A stretch of DNA of 64,000 bases, from the NCBI GenBank assembly GCA_009773565.1, contig WSXY01000001.1:124001-188000 (forward strand). Direction: 5' to 3'. Below are positions 19,049 through 27,193 of the stretch, piece by piece. Each line of letters opens with the position of its first letter. Position 1 is the first letter of the stretch. The notes under the pieces were generated by a model. That model searched no databases and was not told the origin of the DNA. It worked only from the letters and a program-made list of their open reading frames with translations. Source of the stretch: Actinomycetota bacterium (GTDB lineage Bacteria > Actinomycetota > Coriobacteriia > Anaerosomatales > Anaerosomataceae). A program made the position numbers and the translations under genes.

Positions 19049-19769
19049 CGCCGTTATCGAAGCGCACGACCTCACCAAGACCTACGACGGTGCGGGCGCC
19101 GAGACACAGGCTTTGCGAGGTGTGTCGCTAACCATTGATGCAGGCGAGTTCACCGCGATCATGGGACCGTCAGGCTCGGGGAAGTCAACGCTCATGCACA
19201 TCCTCGGCTGCCTCGACGTCCCGACAACCGGCACGTACCAGCTTGCCGGGCGCGACGTTGCGATGCTCAACACACACGAGCTTGCCGAGGTGCGTCGGGA
19301 AACGGTCGGATTCGTCTTCCAGGCATTCAACCTGCTCCCGCGCGCAACCGTCATGCGCAACGTGATCATGCCGATGCTCTACACGCAGGTTCCCTCTGCC
19401 GAGCGCCAGGAGCGAGCCGCGGCAGCACTGCGTTCGGTCGGCCTCGACGAGGATCTCTGGACACATAAATCGAACGAGCTTTCCGGCGGCCAGATGCAGC
19501 GCGTCGCCATCGCACGGTCGCTCGTGAACGACCCGTCGCTCATCCTTGCAGATGAGACCACTGGCAACCTCGACACCGCCACCGGCGATGCGGTGATGGA
19601 CCTCTTCCGCTCGCTCAACGCCGAGGGGCGCACGATCGTCCTCATCACCCACGAACCGGATATCGCGAGCCAGGCAAAGCGCGTCATCCGCATCCAAGAC
19701 GGCCTCATCGCCGGTGATGCGGCGAGCGAACACGCCGATATCCGCCAGTACGGGAATGGTGGTGCGTGA
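19041..19769 (+). CDS. ABC transporter ATP-binding protein (MacB type)
   Basis: 242 residues with Walker A GPSGSGKST, Q-loop FVFQAFNLLPRATV, signature LSGGQMQRVAIARSL, Walker B LILADETTGNLD (E in a DE-T rather than DE-P context) and H-loop LITHEPD. It belongs to the MacB subgroup in which the ATPase is separate from the permease. The GTG at 19041 overlaps the adaptor gene by 8 nt; the last four bases overlap the permease. Confidence 0.93.
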   Translation: MTSAVIEAHDLTKTYDGAGAETQALRGVSLTIDAGEFTAIMGPSGSGKSTLMHILGCLDVPTTGTYQLAGRDVAMLNTHELAEVRRETVGFVFQAFNLLPRATVMRNVIMPMLYTQVPSAERQERAAAALRSVGLDEDLWTHKSNELSGGQMQRVAIARSLVNDPSLILADETTGNLDTATGDAVMDLFRSLNAEGRTIVLITHEPDIASQAKRVIRIQDGLIAGDAASEHADIRQYGNGGA

Positions 19770-20986
19770 TGCGCTTTGTCGACCTCCTCTCGGAGACCCT
19801 ACACTCACTCACCTCCAACAAGGTCCGGAGCGGTCTGACCATCCTGGGAATCGTTGTCGGTATCGCGTCGGTCATCGCCATGCTCGCCATCGGCACCGGC
19901 AGCCAGGCTTCCATTGAGAGCAGCATCCAGGCGGCCGGCTCGAACGTCCTCACCGTAAGCTCGTCGTCAGGCGGTGATGGGCCGAGTGCGCGCATGGCTG
20001 ACGGTGCATCGCAGACCCTCACCCGCGAAGACGCGGCCGCTCTCGCGCAGATCGAGCTCATCAGCGGAGTGGCTCCACAGTCCTCCGGACAGGGCCAGCT
20101 TGTGGCTCGCACTGCGAACGCAAGCGCGCAGCTCATCGGTGTGACGGCCGAGTATCAGACCGTCAAGAACCTCGAGCTCGCGAACGGCGCGTTCATCACG
20201 GCCCGCGACGATGAGAAGTACGCGCAGGTCGTCGTGCTCGGCTCGACACTCGCGACCGACCTCTTCGGCACCGATATCGACCCGGTGGGCCAAACGGTGC
20301 GCTCAGGCAACATGCTGCTGACCGTCGTCGGCGTGCTTGCCGAGAAGGGCACCTCCGGCTTCACGAACACCGACTCGTCAGCAATCCTGCCGCTCTCGAC
20401 CGTGCAGCGCTACGTGACCGGCAGCGACAAGTTGTCGACCATCACCCTCACGGTCTCCGATGAGACGCAGATGACCGCCGCCGAGGGCTTCGTGACCGAC
20501 ACCCTCCTCACGCGCCACGGCATCACCGACTCCGCCGCGGCCGACTTCCGCATCCAGAACATGGCCGATATCCTCGCGACCGTGTCCACCGTGACCGGAA
20601 CCTTCACGGCGCTCCTCGCGGCAATCGCCAGCATCTCACTGCTCGTCGGCGGTATCGGCATCATGAACATGATGCTCACCACCGTGACCGAGCGGACCCG
20701 CGAGATCGGCCTCCGTAAGGCGATCGGCGCAGATGACAACGTGATCTCCTCGCAGTTCCTTGCCGAGTCGATCATCCTCACCCTCGTCGGTGGCATCATC
20801 GGCATCCTCGCCGGTTGGGGGATCGCGTTGATCGCCGCCAACCTGCTGAACATGCAGGCGATCATCTCGCTCAACTCCATCGGCCTCGCGGTCGGGGTGT
20901 GCGCGTTCATCGGCGTCGTCTTTGGCTACTACCCCGCGCGTCGGGCTGCCGCTATGAGCCCGATCGAAGCGCTGAGATATCAGTAG
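19769..20986 (+). CDS. MacB-type ABC permease
   Basis: 405 residues. One N-terminal helix (VRSGLTILGIVVGIASVIAML), a MacB_PCD extracytoplasmic domain of about 230 residues, then the FtsX bundle with GGIGIMNMMLTTVTERTREIGLRKAIGA, and the C-terminal YPARRAAAMSPIEALRYQ that ends nearly all MacB permeases. With the adaptor and ATPase upstream it makes a complete MacAB-like exporter. Start ATG at 19769 shares its A with the preceding stop (TGATG); a GTG three bases earlier is possible. Confidence 0.94.
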   Translation: MRFVDLLSETLHSLTSNKVRSGLTILGIVVGIASVIAMLAIGTGSQASIESSIQAAGSNVLTVSSSSGGDGPSARMADGASQTLTREDAAALAQIELISGVAPQSSGQGQLVARTANASAQLIGVTAEYQTVKNLELANGAFITARDDEKYAQVVVLGSTLATDLFGTDIDPVGQTVRSGNMLLTVVGVLAEKGTSGFTNTDSSAILPLSTVQRYVTGSDKLSTITLTVSDETQMTAAEGFVTDTLLTRHGITDSAAADFRIQNMADILATVSTVTGTFTALLAAIASISLLVGGIGIMNMMLTTVTERTREIGLRKAIGADDNVISSQFLAESIILTLVGGIIGILAGWGIALIAANLLNMQAIISLNSIGLAVGVCAFIGVVFGYYPARRAAAMSPIEALRYQ

Positions 20987-21038
20987 AACTATCTGCGGCA
21001 ACCCGCGACGGTCGCCCAAACCGAATGGAGTGATACGA

Positions 21039-21527
21039 GTGAAAAGGAACATCGTGATCGGATTGGTCGTTGTTCTCCTCGTCGGAGGCGCTTTCTTCGG
21101 AGGGACGGTCTTCGCGAAGAGCGGAGCACCCTTTGGCAACCTCGCCGGCGGCCCCGGCGGAGCAGGTAGGGCGGGCGGGCCGGGCGGCTCCATGAGCGAG
21201 GCCGATCGCGCAAAAGTGGCCGCGATGAGTGACACCGAACGCCGGGCGTTCTTCGAGAAGCAGATGGGTTCCGAAGGCGCGAGCGGCACAGCCGGTCCGC
21301 GCGGTGGCGGTGGCGGTCTGCTCGAAGGTGACGTCATCGAGGTCGCCAGCGACACAATCACCGTGAAAGTCGGAACGAACTCGCAGACCATCTACACCGA
21401 TGCGAGCACAGTCATCGCGTACGAAGAAGGCGCCGCGAAGATCGCGGCCGGATCGAAGATCCTCGTCTTCTCCGAGCGCGCTGCCGACAACGTGAACACC
21501 GCGCAGGCGATCGTGGTCAAGAAGTAA
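21039..21527 (+). CDS. Membrane-anchored Gly-rich protein of MacAB operon, unknown
   Basis: 162 residues. N-terminal anchor (RNIVIGLVVVLLVGGAFFGGTVFA), a Gly/Pro-rich stretch (AGGPGGAGRAGGPGG), a short helical segment (about residues 50-75), another Gly-run and a C-terminal OB-like domain of about 65 residues (EGDVIEVASDTITVKV to QAIVVKK), similar in pattern to DUF5666. It follows the MacB-type permease by 52 bp on the same strand, so it is probably an accessory envelope protein of that exporter. Function unknown. GTG at 21039 with GGAG 9 nt upstream. Confidence 0.65.
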   Translation: MKRNIVIGLVVVLLVGGAFFGGTVFAKSGAPFGNLAGGPGGAGRAGGPGGSMSEADRAKVAAMSDTERRAFFEKQMGSEGASGTAGPRGGGGGLLEGDVIEVASDTITVKVGTNSQTIYTDASTVIAYEEGAAKIAAGSKILVFSERAADNVNTAQAIVVKK

Positions 21528-21923
21528 CAGCGGTCCCACAGCACCAACTCCCGGGCGTCGCGAATCTGCGGCGCCCGTTCGCACGCAGAGGGGGCCGCCT
21601 CTCGGCGACCCCCTACCATCGCTGCTGGACAGCGAAGCGTATCCGTTGTTGCGGGTGGTGCGTTAGCATCCGGGCAACTCGCCCGTTACGACGCCGTCCT
21701 ACGAGGTAGACACCTCCGCAGCGATGCTGAATCTACTCAACGCTGAATCACCTCCTCGGATAGGCGGGTCGCGGTATCGCGCCCTCGGGGTTCACCCGTG
21801 ACCATCGTCTAGCGAGAGTCATGCCGGACCGCGTACGCGACGTGCGCGAAGGGTATCATTGGCGAGGAAGCTCCTGCGGCGACAGTAGCCGCTCCGGCTC
21901 GTCATCAGCATGAGAGGACTCGC
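21528..21923. other. Intergenic region before hgcA with two terminator-like hairpins
   Basis: 396 bp with no credible gene. CGGGCG (21552-21557)/CGCCCG (21572-21577) and GGGGG (21590-21594)/CCCCC (21609-21613, with inner GCC/GGC) can fold as hairpins and probably end the MacAB operon. Further on are CGGGC/GCCCG (21671-21685) and GGGTCGCG/CGCGCCC (21766-21784). TATCAT at 21854-21859 could be a -10 for hgcA but has no convincing -35. I find no cobalamin riboswitch B12-box signature and no obvious ArsR-type operator. Confidence 0.4.
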
Positions 21924-22910
21924 GTGACCGAGTCGACCGTCCCACAGGTGTCCAGCACGCTCTCCGCCGCCGACACGATCGCGCGCTGGAAACTGCGCTG
22001 GCGCATCAGCCGCGATGGCGCGGCGGTTTCGCCCGGACTCTTCCGTATCGGTGAGCCGTCGGCCGAATCCCCGGTCATCGTGACCTGCAACTACCGGATG
22101 ACCTTCGACCTCGTGCGGCGCGACCTCGGCGGCCTCGACGTGTGGCTGCTCGTACTCGACACGCGCGGCGTCAACGTGTGGTGCGCCGCCGGCAAGGGGA
22201 CATTCAGCAGCCGCGAACTCATGCTCCGCGCGGCGCTCACCGGCCTCGAGCGGTATGTCTCACACCGAACGCTCGTGCTCCCGCAGCTCGGAGCGACCGG
22301 CGTCTCGGCAGCCGACGTCCGCGCCACCTCCGGCTGGCGTGTCGTGTTCGGGCCGGTGCGTTCCCGAGACCTCAAAGCGTTCCTCGCGGCGGGCATGAAG
22401 GCGACGCCCGCCATGCGTGCGGTCACCTTCACGTTCGCCGAGCGCATGGCGGTCGTGCCGGTCGAACTCGTCGGCGCGTTCGTCGGCTGGTTTGCGCTCA
22501 TCCCGTTCGCACTCCTCGGCATCGGCGCGCTCGTGTCGTGGGGCGGCGCGGCCGCGCTCATCGCACAGCCGCTCGCGGCGTATCTCGCCGGTGTCATCGG
22601 CGGAGGCGTGCTCGTTCCCGCACTCCTGCCGTGGCTGCCCGGTCGCGCACTGTCGCTGAAGGGTGCCGAGGCGGGCGTGATCGCCGGGCTCCTCGCAGGC
22701 CTCGTGCTGAGTGCGCCGCCGCTCATGATCGCTGCGGACACGCTCCTTGCAGGTGCAGTAGCGTCGTACATCGGCGTGAACTTCACCGGCACAACACCGT
22801 ACACGTCGCCCTCGGGTGTCGAGAAGGAGCTTCGCGTTGCGCTCCCCCTTATGGGTGCGGCTTCGGTGCTCGCGGGCGTACTATGGGTCGTGCAGGCGTT
22901 CGGCGGCTAG
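21924..22910 (+). CDS. hgcA: Mercury methylation corrinoid protein HgcA
   Basis: 328 residues. The cytoplasmic corrinoid-binding domain (about 1-145) carries the diagnostic cap-helix motif NVWCAAGK at residues 84-91, whose Cys87 is the lower axial ligand of cobalt. VTCNYRMTFDLVRRDL before it and the Rossmann-like LERYVSHRTLVLPQLGATGV after it also match HgcA. About five transmembrane helices follow (155-328), ending with the conserved loop NFTGTTPYTSPSGVEKEL (286-303). Known HgcA transfers a methyl group, originating from one-carbon metabolism, to Hg(II), giving methylmercury. The membrane domain separates it from the CdhD/AcsC corrinoid proteins, which share only the cap fold. GTG start with AGAGGA 6 nt upstream. 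hgcB follows 7 bp later. Confidence 0.95.
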   Translation: MTESTVPQVSSTLSAADTIARWKLRWRISRDGAAVSPGLFRIGEPSAESPVIVTCNYRMTFDLVRRDLGGLDVWLLVLDTRGVNVWCAAGKGTFSSRELMLRAALTGLERYVSHRTLVLPQLGATGVSAADVRATSGWRVVFGPVRSRDLKAFLAAGMKATPAMRAVTFTFAERMAVVPVELVGAFVGWFALIPFALLGIGALVSWGGAAALIAQPLAAYLAGVIGGGVLVPALLPWLPGRALSLKGAEAGVIAGLLAGLVLSAPPLMIAADTLLAGAVASYIGVNFTGTTPYTSPSGVEKELRVALPLMGAASVLAGVLWVVQAFGG

Positions 22911-22917
22911 GAGAATC

Positions 22918-23292
22918 ATGGACGGATTTCGCTACCTGGGTGGCGTCGCCACCCTCGAACTCGATCGCGAGAAGTGCACCGGGTGCCAGGTGTGTCTCAC
23001 GGTGTGCCCGCACGCGGTCTTCGCGGTCGACAACGATCGCCGCGTACAGATTGCCGACCTTGACGCCTGCATGGAGTGCGGAGCCTGCGCGAACAACTGC
23101 GCGTTCGGCGCGATCACGCTCACGCCCGGCGTCGGCTGCGCTGCCGCGATCATCCGCGGGTGGGTCACCAACACTGAACCCTCCTGCGGCTGCTCGGATG
23201 ACGTAAGCGCACCCGCCAGCGCGTGCTGCGGCGGCGCGCCCGTAGCGACCGGCGAGCCCCTCGGCTCCGACCAACCGCAAGCGCCGGCTTGA
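22918..23292 (+). CDS. hgcB: Mercury methylation ferredoxin HgcB
   Basis: 124 residues, slightly longer than the usual about 95-105. Two [4Fe-4S] motifs: C20-x2-C23-x2-C26-x3-C30-P, and C51-M-E-C54-G-A-C57-x3-C61, the latter being the CMECGAC signature specific to HgcB. GVGCAAAI gives the conserved Cys74, and C90/C92 plus the vicinal pair C103-C104 provide the C-terminal cysteines implicated in handling Hg(II). HgcB is thought to reduce the cobalt of HgcA for turnover. AGGAG overlaps the hgcA stop, so the two are one transcript. The final about 20 residues after the CC pair are a Pro/Ala-rich tail not seen in shorter homologues. Confidence 0.95.
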   Translation: MDGFRYLGGVATLELDREKCTGCQVCLTVCPHAVFAVDNDRRVQIADLDACMECGACANNCAFGAITLTPGVGCAAAIIRGWVTNTEPSCGCSDDVSAPASACCGGAPVATGEPLGSDQPQAPA

Positions 23293-23302
23293 TGAGTCCC
23301 CC

Positions 23303-23319
23303 GGCTGTCGGTGACAGCC
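23303..23319 (+). terminator. Hairpin after hgcB
   Basis: GGCTGTC (23303-23309), loop GGT, GACAGCC (23313-23319): a perfect 7-bp stem 11 nt after the hgcB stop. No T-run follows, so it may be a weak terminator or an mRNA 3'-end stabiliser. Confidence 0.4.
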
Positions 23320-23366
23320 AGGCTCCGTAAGAAGCGCGCTCTATTCTCGACGACACGACCGTCAAT

Positions 23367-23455
23367 TGTGTCCTTCTACCAAGGAAACAAACACGCATTT
23401 GTGTCCTTGCGTCAAGGACACATTCCTGATAATGTGTCCTTGACGAAAGGACACT
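23367..23455 (+). promoter_or_regulatory. Three palindromes at 33-bp period (operator array)
   Basis: Palindromes at 23367-23389, 23400-23422 and 23433-23455 each have 9-bp arms of TGTGTCCTT and AAGGACACA around a 5-nt spacer. The second is perfect; the first and third each have one changed base in the right arm. Their starts are exactly 33 bp apart, about three helix turns. The third right arm contains the AAGGA ribosome binding site of the ATPase gene starting at 23457, so it could act on DNA or as an RNA hairpin that hides the start. Confidence 0.8.
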
Positions 23456-23456
23456 C

Positions 23457-24773
23457 ATGGACGTGATCGAGCAGCTGATAGTCGACTTCCAGGAACGCTC
23501 GCTCCCTACGATCAGCCCGAGGCTTGCGGCGCTTCCTGATGCGTCAAACATGGCCCGTATCGTCATCGGGATGCGCCGGTCGGGCAAGACGTACCGGCTC
23601 TTTCAGGAGATGCAGCGACTGGTTGATGCGGGAGTCGATAAGAGCCGGCTCCTCTACATCAACTTCGAGGATGACCGCCTGCAGCCAAGTGAACCGGATG
23701 TGCTCGACCGGACCCTCGAGACCTTCTACCGGCTGAATCCAACCGCGCGCTCCGCAGGCGCGTACCTCTTCCTGGATGAGATCCAGGTGGTGGACGGCTG
23801 GTCGCGCTTCGCGCGCCGGGTCCTCGACACCGAATCTGCGCGCCTCTACGTGTCCGGATCGTCAGCCAAGATGCTCTCAACCGAAGTCGCAACGGAGTTT
23901 CGCGGACGCGGTTACGCGGTTGAACTGCTTCCGCTAAGCTTCGCGGAGGCGCTGCTGTACTCGGGTGTAGAGCTGCCCGCGGGGAAGCCCGGATCACGCA
24001 TGCGGTCGCAACTAGAGGCGGCATTCACCGACTATCTGCGAGTGGGCGGGTTCCCTGACGTGCAGCACCTTGCCGAGGCCGAGCGTATCCAGACGCTTCA
24101 GGACTACGTCCAGCTCGTGCTTCTTCGCGACATCATCGATCGCCACGAGGTGAGGAACGTCCATGCCGTGCGCTTCTTCGCTCTCTCGCTGCTGCAGGCA
24201 TCTGGTTCTCTCGCCTCGGTGAGTAAGCTGGCCAACAACCTGAAGTCGCGCGGCATCGCGGTCGGCAAGGACACCCTGTACGACCTTCTCGACTACTTCA
24301 TCGACGCGTTCCTGTTGTTCACGATTCCCGTCTTCGACCGTTCGCTGCGGGTCCGAGAGGTGAACCCGAAGAAGGTCTACGCAATCGACCCGGGACTCGC
24401 ATTTGCAGTCTCACCCGCAGGTGTCTCCAACCTGGGCGCGCGACTCGAGAACGCCGTATACCTCGAGCTGCGACGACGCCTACAAGGAACCCGCGACGGT
24501 GCCATCTCCTACTACTCCACGGCTGCAGGCCACGAGATCGACTTCATCATCGGCGACCCTGAGACCGGTCAGTCGACTCAACTCCTACAAGTCTGTGCAG
24601 ACCTGTCGACCGCCAACACCCGTGAGCGTGAGGTTCGCGCACTCGTGGATGCGATGGGCGAGACAGGCCTCCGTGAGTCGACCATCGTGACTATGCATGA
24701 CTCCGAGGACATCATCGTAGACAGCGGCATCGTACACGTCGTGCCAGCATGGGACTGGATGCTGGACGTCTAG
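23457..24773 (+). CDS. AAA-family ATPase with DUF4143 domain
   Basis: 438 residues. AAA_14 domain with Walker A GMRRSGKT (38-45), Walker B YLFLDEIQ (about 105-112) and sensor-like YVSGSSAKML; a winged-helix region and the C-terminal DUF4143 domain (VYAIDPGLAFAVSP, ENAVYLELRRR, YYSTAAGHEIDFI) follow. The GHEIDFI segment resembles the PD-(D/E)XK-like core found in this family. Members occur in almost all anaerobes in variable copy number, and their role is unsettled. It is monocistronic and sits behind three palindromes, the last covering its ribosome binding site, which implies tight control, perhaps by itself. Confidence 0.88.
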   Translation: MDVIEQLIVDFQERSLPTISPRLAALPDASNMARIVIGMRRSGKTYRLFQEMQRLVDAGVDKSRLLYINFEDDRLQPSEPDVLDRTLETFYRLNPTARSAGAYLFLDEIQVVDGWSRFARRVLDTESARLYVSGSSAKMLSTEVATEFRGRGYAVELLPLSFAEALLYSGVELPAGKPGSRMRSQLEAAFTDYLRVGGFPDVQHLAEAERIQTLQDYVQLVLLRDIIDRHEVRNVHAVRFFALSLLQASGSLASVSKLANNLKSRGIAVGKDTLYDLLDYFIDAFLLFTIPVFDRSLRVREVNPKKVYAIDPGLAFAVSPAGVSNLGARLENAVYLELRRRLQGTRDGAISYYSTAAGHEIDFIIGDPETGQSTQLLQVCADLSTANTREREVRALVDAMGETGLRESTIVTMHDSEDIIVDSGIVHVVPAWDWMLDV

Positions 24774-24806
24774 CGAGGACTCCCCGGACGCCACGCTCCG
24801 ACCCGC

Positions 24807-27188
24807 TTATTCGATGACCTTCGTCGCCTCGGCGAGGTCGAGGCGCAGGATGCGTCGTATCGGCGCGATCTCCGAGACGAGCACCACCACGATCGACGCG
24901 ACGATCACGTAGACGTACGTCTGCGGATAGACGGTGAGCGGGAAGTTGTACGTCTCGCCGGTGAGTGAATCCATCATCGCCGCCGCCACCCGGATCCCGA
25001 GCCACAGCCCGAGCGGGATTCCCACAAGCGACAGGAACAGATTCTCGAGCGTGACCATGACCGCGAGGTGACTGGTGTCCTCGCCGATCGTCCGCATGGT
25101 CGCGATCTCTCGCATGCGCTCCAGCACGTTTGCCGTGAACGTCGTGTAGATGACGACGAATCCCATGAGGAACCCGAACGCCAGCAGCAGGCCGAAGAAG
25201 AAGTATGTGAACGACATCATGTCGGTGAACATCGCCACGACCTGGTCCTTCACCATCACCTGCGCGGCGCCCGGCAAGTCATAGAGGTCGTCTTTGAGCG
25301 CCTCGTCGGTGCGCGACGTCGTGTTGAGGTAGAGCATGTTGTACTGCCGCGTTGAACTGCCCGTCAGCTCCGCGCCAGAATCGAGGCTCGTGTACATCGG
25401 CGTGCCAAGCGCCTCGTCGGTGATCGAGCGGACCACGAGCGTCACGTCGTCATCGCGGTACGGCGAGTCGACCGTGATGCTGTCCCCGACCGCGACATTG
25501 AGCTTCTTCGCGAGAATCTCGGGCAGCATGAGTCCGTCACGGCCGATCGCCGTTTTCGCGCTGTCGCCCTCCAGGATCCTGAAGCCGTGGAAGGTTGCCT
25601 CGGGAGCCATCGCGGTGATCGCTCCCTCATGCGTGGCGCTGCCGTTGATGAGCTTGACCGGCACGGCGAGCGCAGGTTGGACAGAGCTCACGCCCTCCCA
25701 GTGCTCGACCTCGCTAACCTGCGCGTCGCTGACCGGCTGCTCGAAGACGGCCGAGATATCCCAGCGTTCGGTGATCTTGAAGTAGTCGTCGAGCAACCAG
25801 TTGACCGAGTCGTACATCGCCATCGTCGCCAGCGTGAGGAGCACCGCGAATGCGATGCCGATGACCGCGTAAGCACTGCGCCGACGCTGTCGGAACACGT
25901 TGCGCAGCGGCACGCGGAACACGAACGACTTGGGCATCGCCCACCCGAAGAGCCGCTCGATGAGCGGCAGCCGACCGCCCTTCACCGCAAGGTTCGGGTC
26001 GGCGTGCATGGCCTTCGCGGGCGCGATGCGCGCGGACGCGAACGCGGGCACGATACCCGCGCTCACGCACGCGAAGCCGCTCATGAGGAGCGAGCCGAGA
26101 ATGACGTCCAGGTAGACGCCCTTCTCCAGGTACGGGATGTGGAGCAGGTCGATGTACATCTGCGTCGTGTAGTTGCCAAGCCACCACCCGCCGAGGAAGC
26201 CGAGGATAGCGCCCCCGGCCGCGATGATGACCGAGAAGAGCAGGTAGTGCCCGAGCACGGCGGTGTTGCTGTAGCCGAGTGCTTTCGCGAGCCCGATCTC
26301 GCCGCGTTGCGACTGCACGAGTCGCGAAAGCGCGATGTAGAGCGAGAGGATCGAGATGACGAGGATGAGCAGCGGCATGACCGCAGCGATCGAGCGGTTC
26401 TGCTTGATCTCCTCGCCGAGTGCAGCGTAGCTTGGCTGGTCCGCGCGCTGCACCGTCGCCAGCACCGTATACGGGTCGAGGATGTCCTCGACGCGGTCGG
26501 CGACGTGCTCTGGATCGACGCCGGGCTCCACGAGGACCGAGATGTCGTTGATCTGCGACTGCATGCGGAAGATGCGCTCGACTTCATGCGCGGGCATGTA
26601 GAGGATCGTGAACTCGTCGATTGCCGGGATCTCGCCCTTGGTGCGCACCGGGAAGATGTACTCCGCGCTTGCCACGACGCCCTTGATGGGGACGTCGATG
26701 GTGGCTCCGTCTGCGCGAATCGACAGCCTGCTGCCGACGGTGTGTCCGGTCGCCGTCGCGAACCGCGTGTGGAGGAGACCCGCGACCCCGTCGGTGCTCG
26801 TCAGATAGCGGCCCTGCTCCACCAGCACGTCATTCACGACGGGGCGATGCCCGACCGGCACGCCGATGACCCGGACTGTGCCCTGGTTGGTCGCCGAGAT
26901 GTCCATGCCGGTATCGACGATGAGGCGCCGCTCGACCGCTTTCACGCCGGGAACCGCCTCGATCTTAGCGACGACGCCGGGAGGTGCTCCGCTGACGCTC
27001 ACGGTGAAGTCGGCCATCTTGAGCGCCTCGTACGCGTTGTCCGCCGAGAGGCTGAGGTTGCGATACGCATTGACGAATCCCACATAGCTCATGATGCCGA
27101 GGGCGACCAGCACGATGAGAGCGGCGAACTGGCCCTTGCGGGCGAGGATGTCGCGCCAGGTCTTGAGCACGAGCATGGGAACGCGCAT
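24807..27188 (-). CDS. ABC transporter permease, double FtsX type
   Basis: 793 residues. N-terminal helix (KGQFAALIVLVALGIMSYVGFVNAY), extracytoplasmic MacB-like domain, first FtsX bundle with SRLVQSQRGEIGLAKALGYSNTAVLGHYLL, a linker helix, second extracytoplasmic domain, and a second FtsX bundle (TANVLERMREIATMRTIGEDTSHLAVMV). Same overall plan as the permease at 8668-11220 but clearly different in sequence. The start could be ATG at 27188 or a GTG at 27197 that overlaps the ATPase stop codon (GTGA). Encoded directly after its ATPase. Confidence 0.9.
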   Translation of the reverse strand: MRVPMLVLKTWRDILARKGQFAALIVLVALGIMSYVGFVNAYRNLSLSADNAYEALKMADFTVSVSGAPPGVVAKIEAVPGVKAVERRLIVDTGMDISATNQGTVRVIGVPVGHRPVVNDVLVEQGRYLTSTDGVAGLLHTRFATATGHTVGSRLSIRADGATIDVPIKGVVASAEYIFPVRTKGEIPAIDEFTILYMPAHEVERIFRMQSQINDISVLVEPGVDPEHVADRVEDILDPYTVLATVQRADQPSYAALGEEIKQNRSIAAVMPLLILVISILSLYIALSRLVQSQRGEIGLAKALGYSNTAVLGHYLLFSVIIAAGGAILGFLGGWWLGNYTTQMYIDLLHIPYLEKGVYLDVILGSLLMSGFACVSAGIVPAFASARIAPAKAMHADPNLAVKGGRLPLIERLFGWAMPKSFVFRVPLRNVFRQRRRSAYAVIGIAFAVLLTLATMAMYDSVNWLLDDYFKITERWDISAVFEQPVSDAQVSEVEHWEGVSSVQPALAVPVKLINGSATHEGAITAMAPEATFHGFRILEGDSAKTAIGRDGLMLPEILAKKLNVAVGDSITVDSPYRDDDVTLVVRSITDEALGTPMYTSLDSGAELTGSSTRQYNMLYLNTTSRTDEALKDDLYDLPGAAQVMVKDQVVAMFTDMMSFTYFFFGLLLAFGFLMGFVVIYTTFTANVLERMREIATMRTIGEDTSHLAVMVTLENLFLSLVGIPLGLWLGIRVAAAMMDSLTGETYNFPLTVYPQTYVYVIVASIVVVLVSEIAPIRRILRLDLAEATKVIE

Positions 27189-27193
27189 CGATC

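Noticed and set aside
21660-21900. Cobalamin riboswitch upstream of hgcA
   Set aside because: Expected because HgcA uses a corrinoid, but no B12-box-like sequence or its usual paired regions were found; only short unrelated hairpins are visible.
21924-22910. HgcA as a CdhD/AcsC-type corrinoid iron-sulfur protein
   Set aside because: The NVWCAAGK motif is shared in part, but the 170-residue five-helix membrane domain and the NFTG...SGVEKE loop are HgcA features, and an HgcB gene follows directly.
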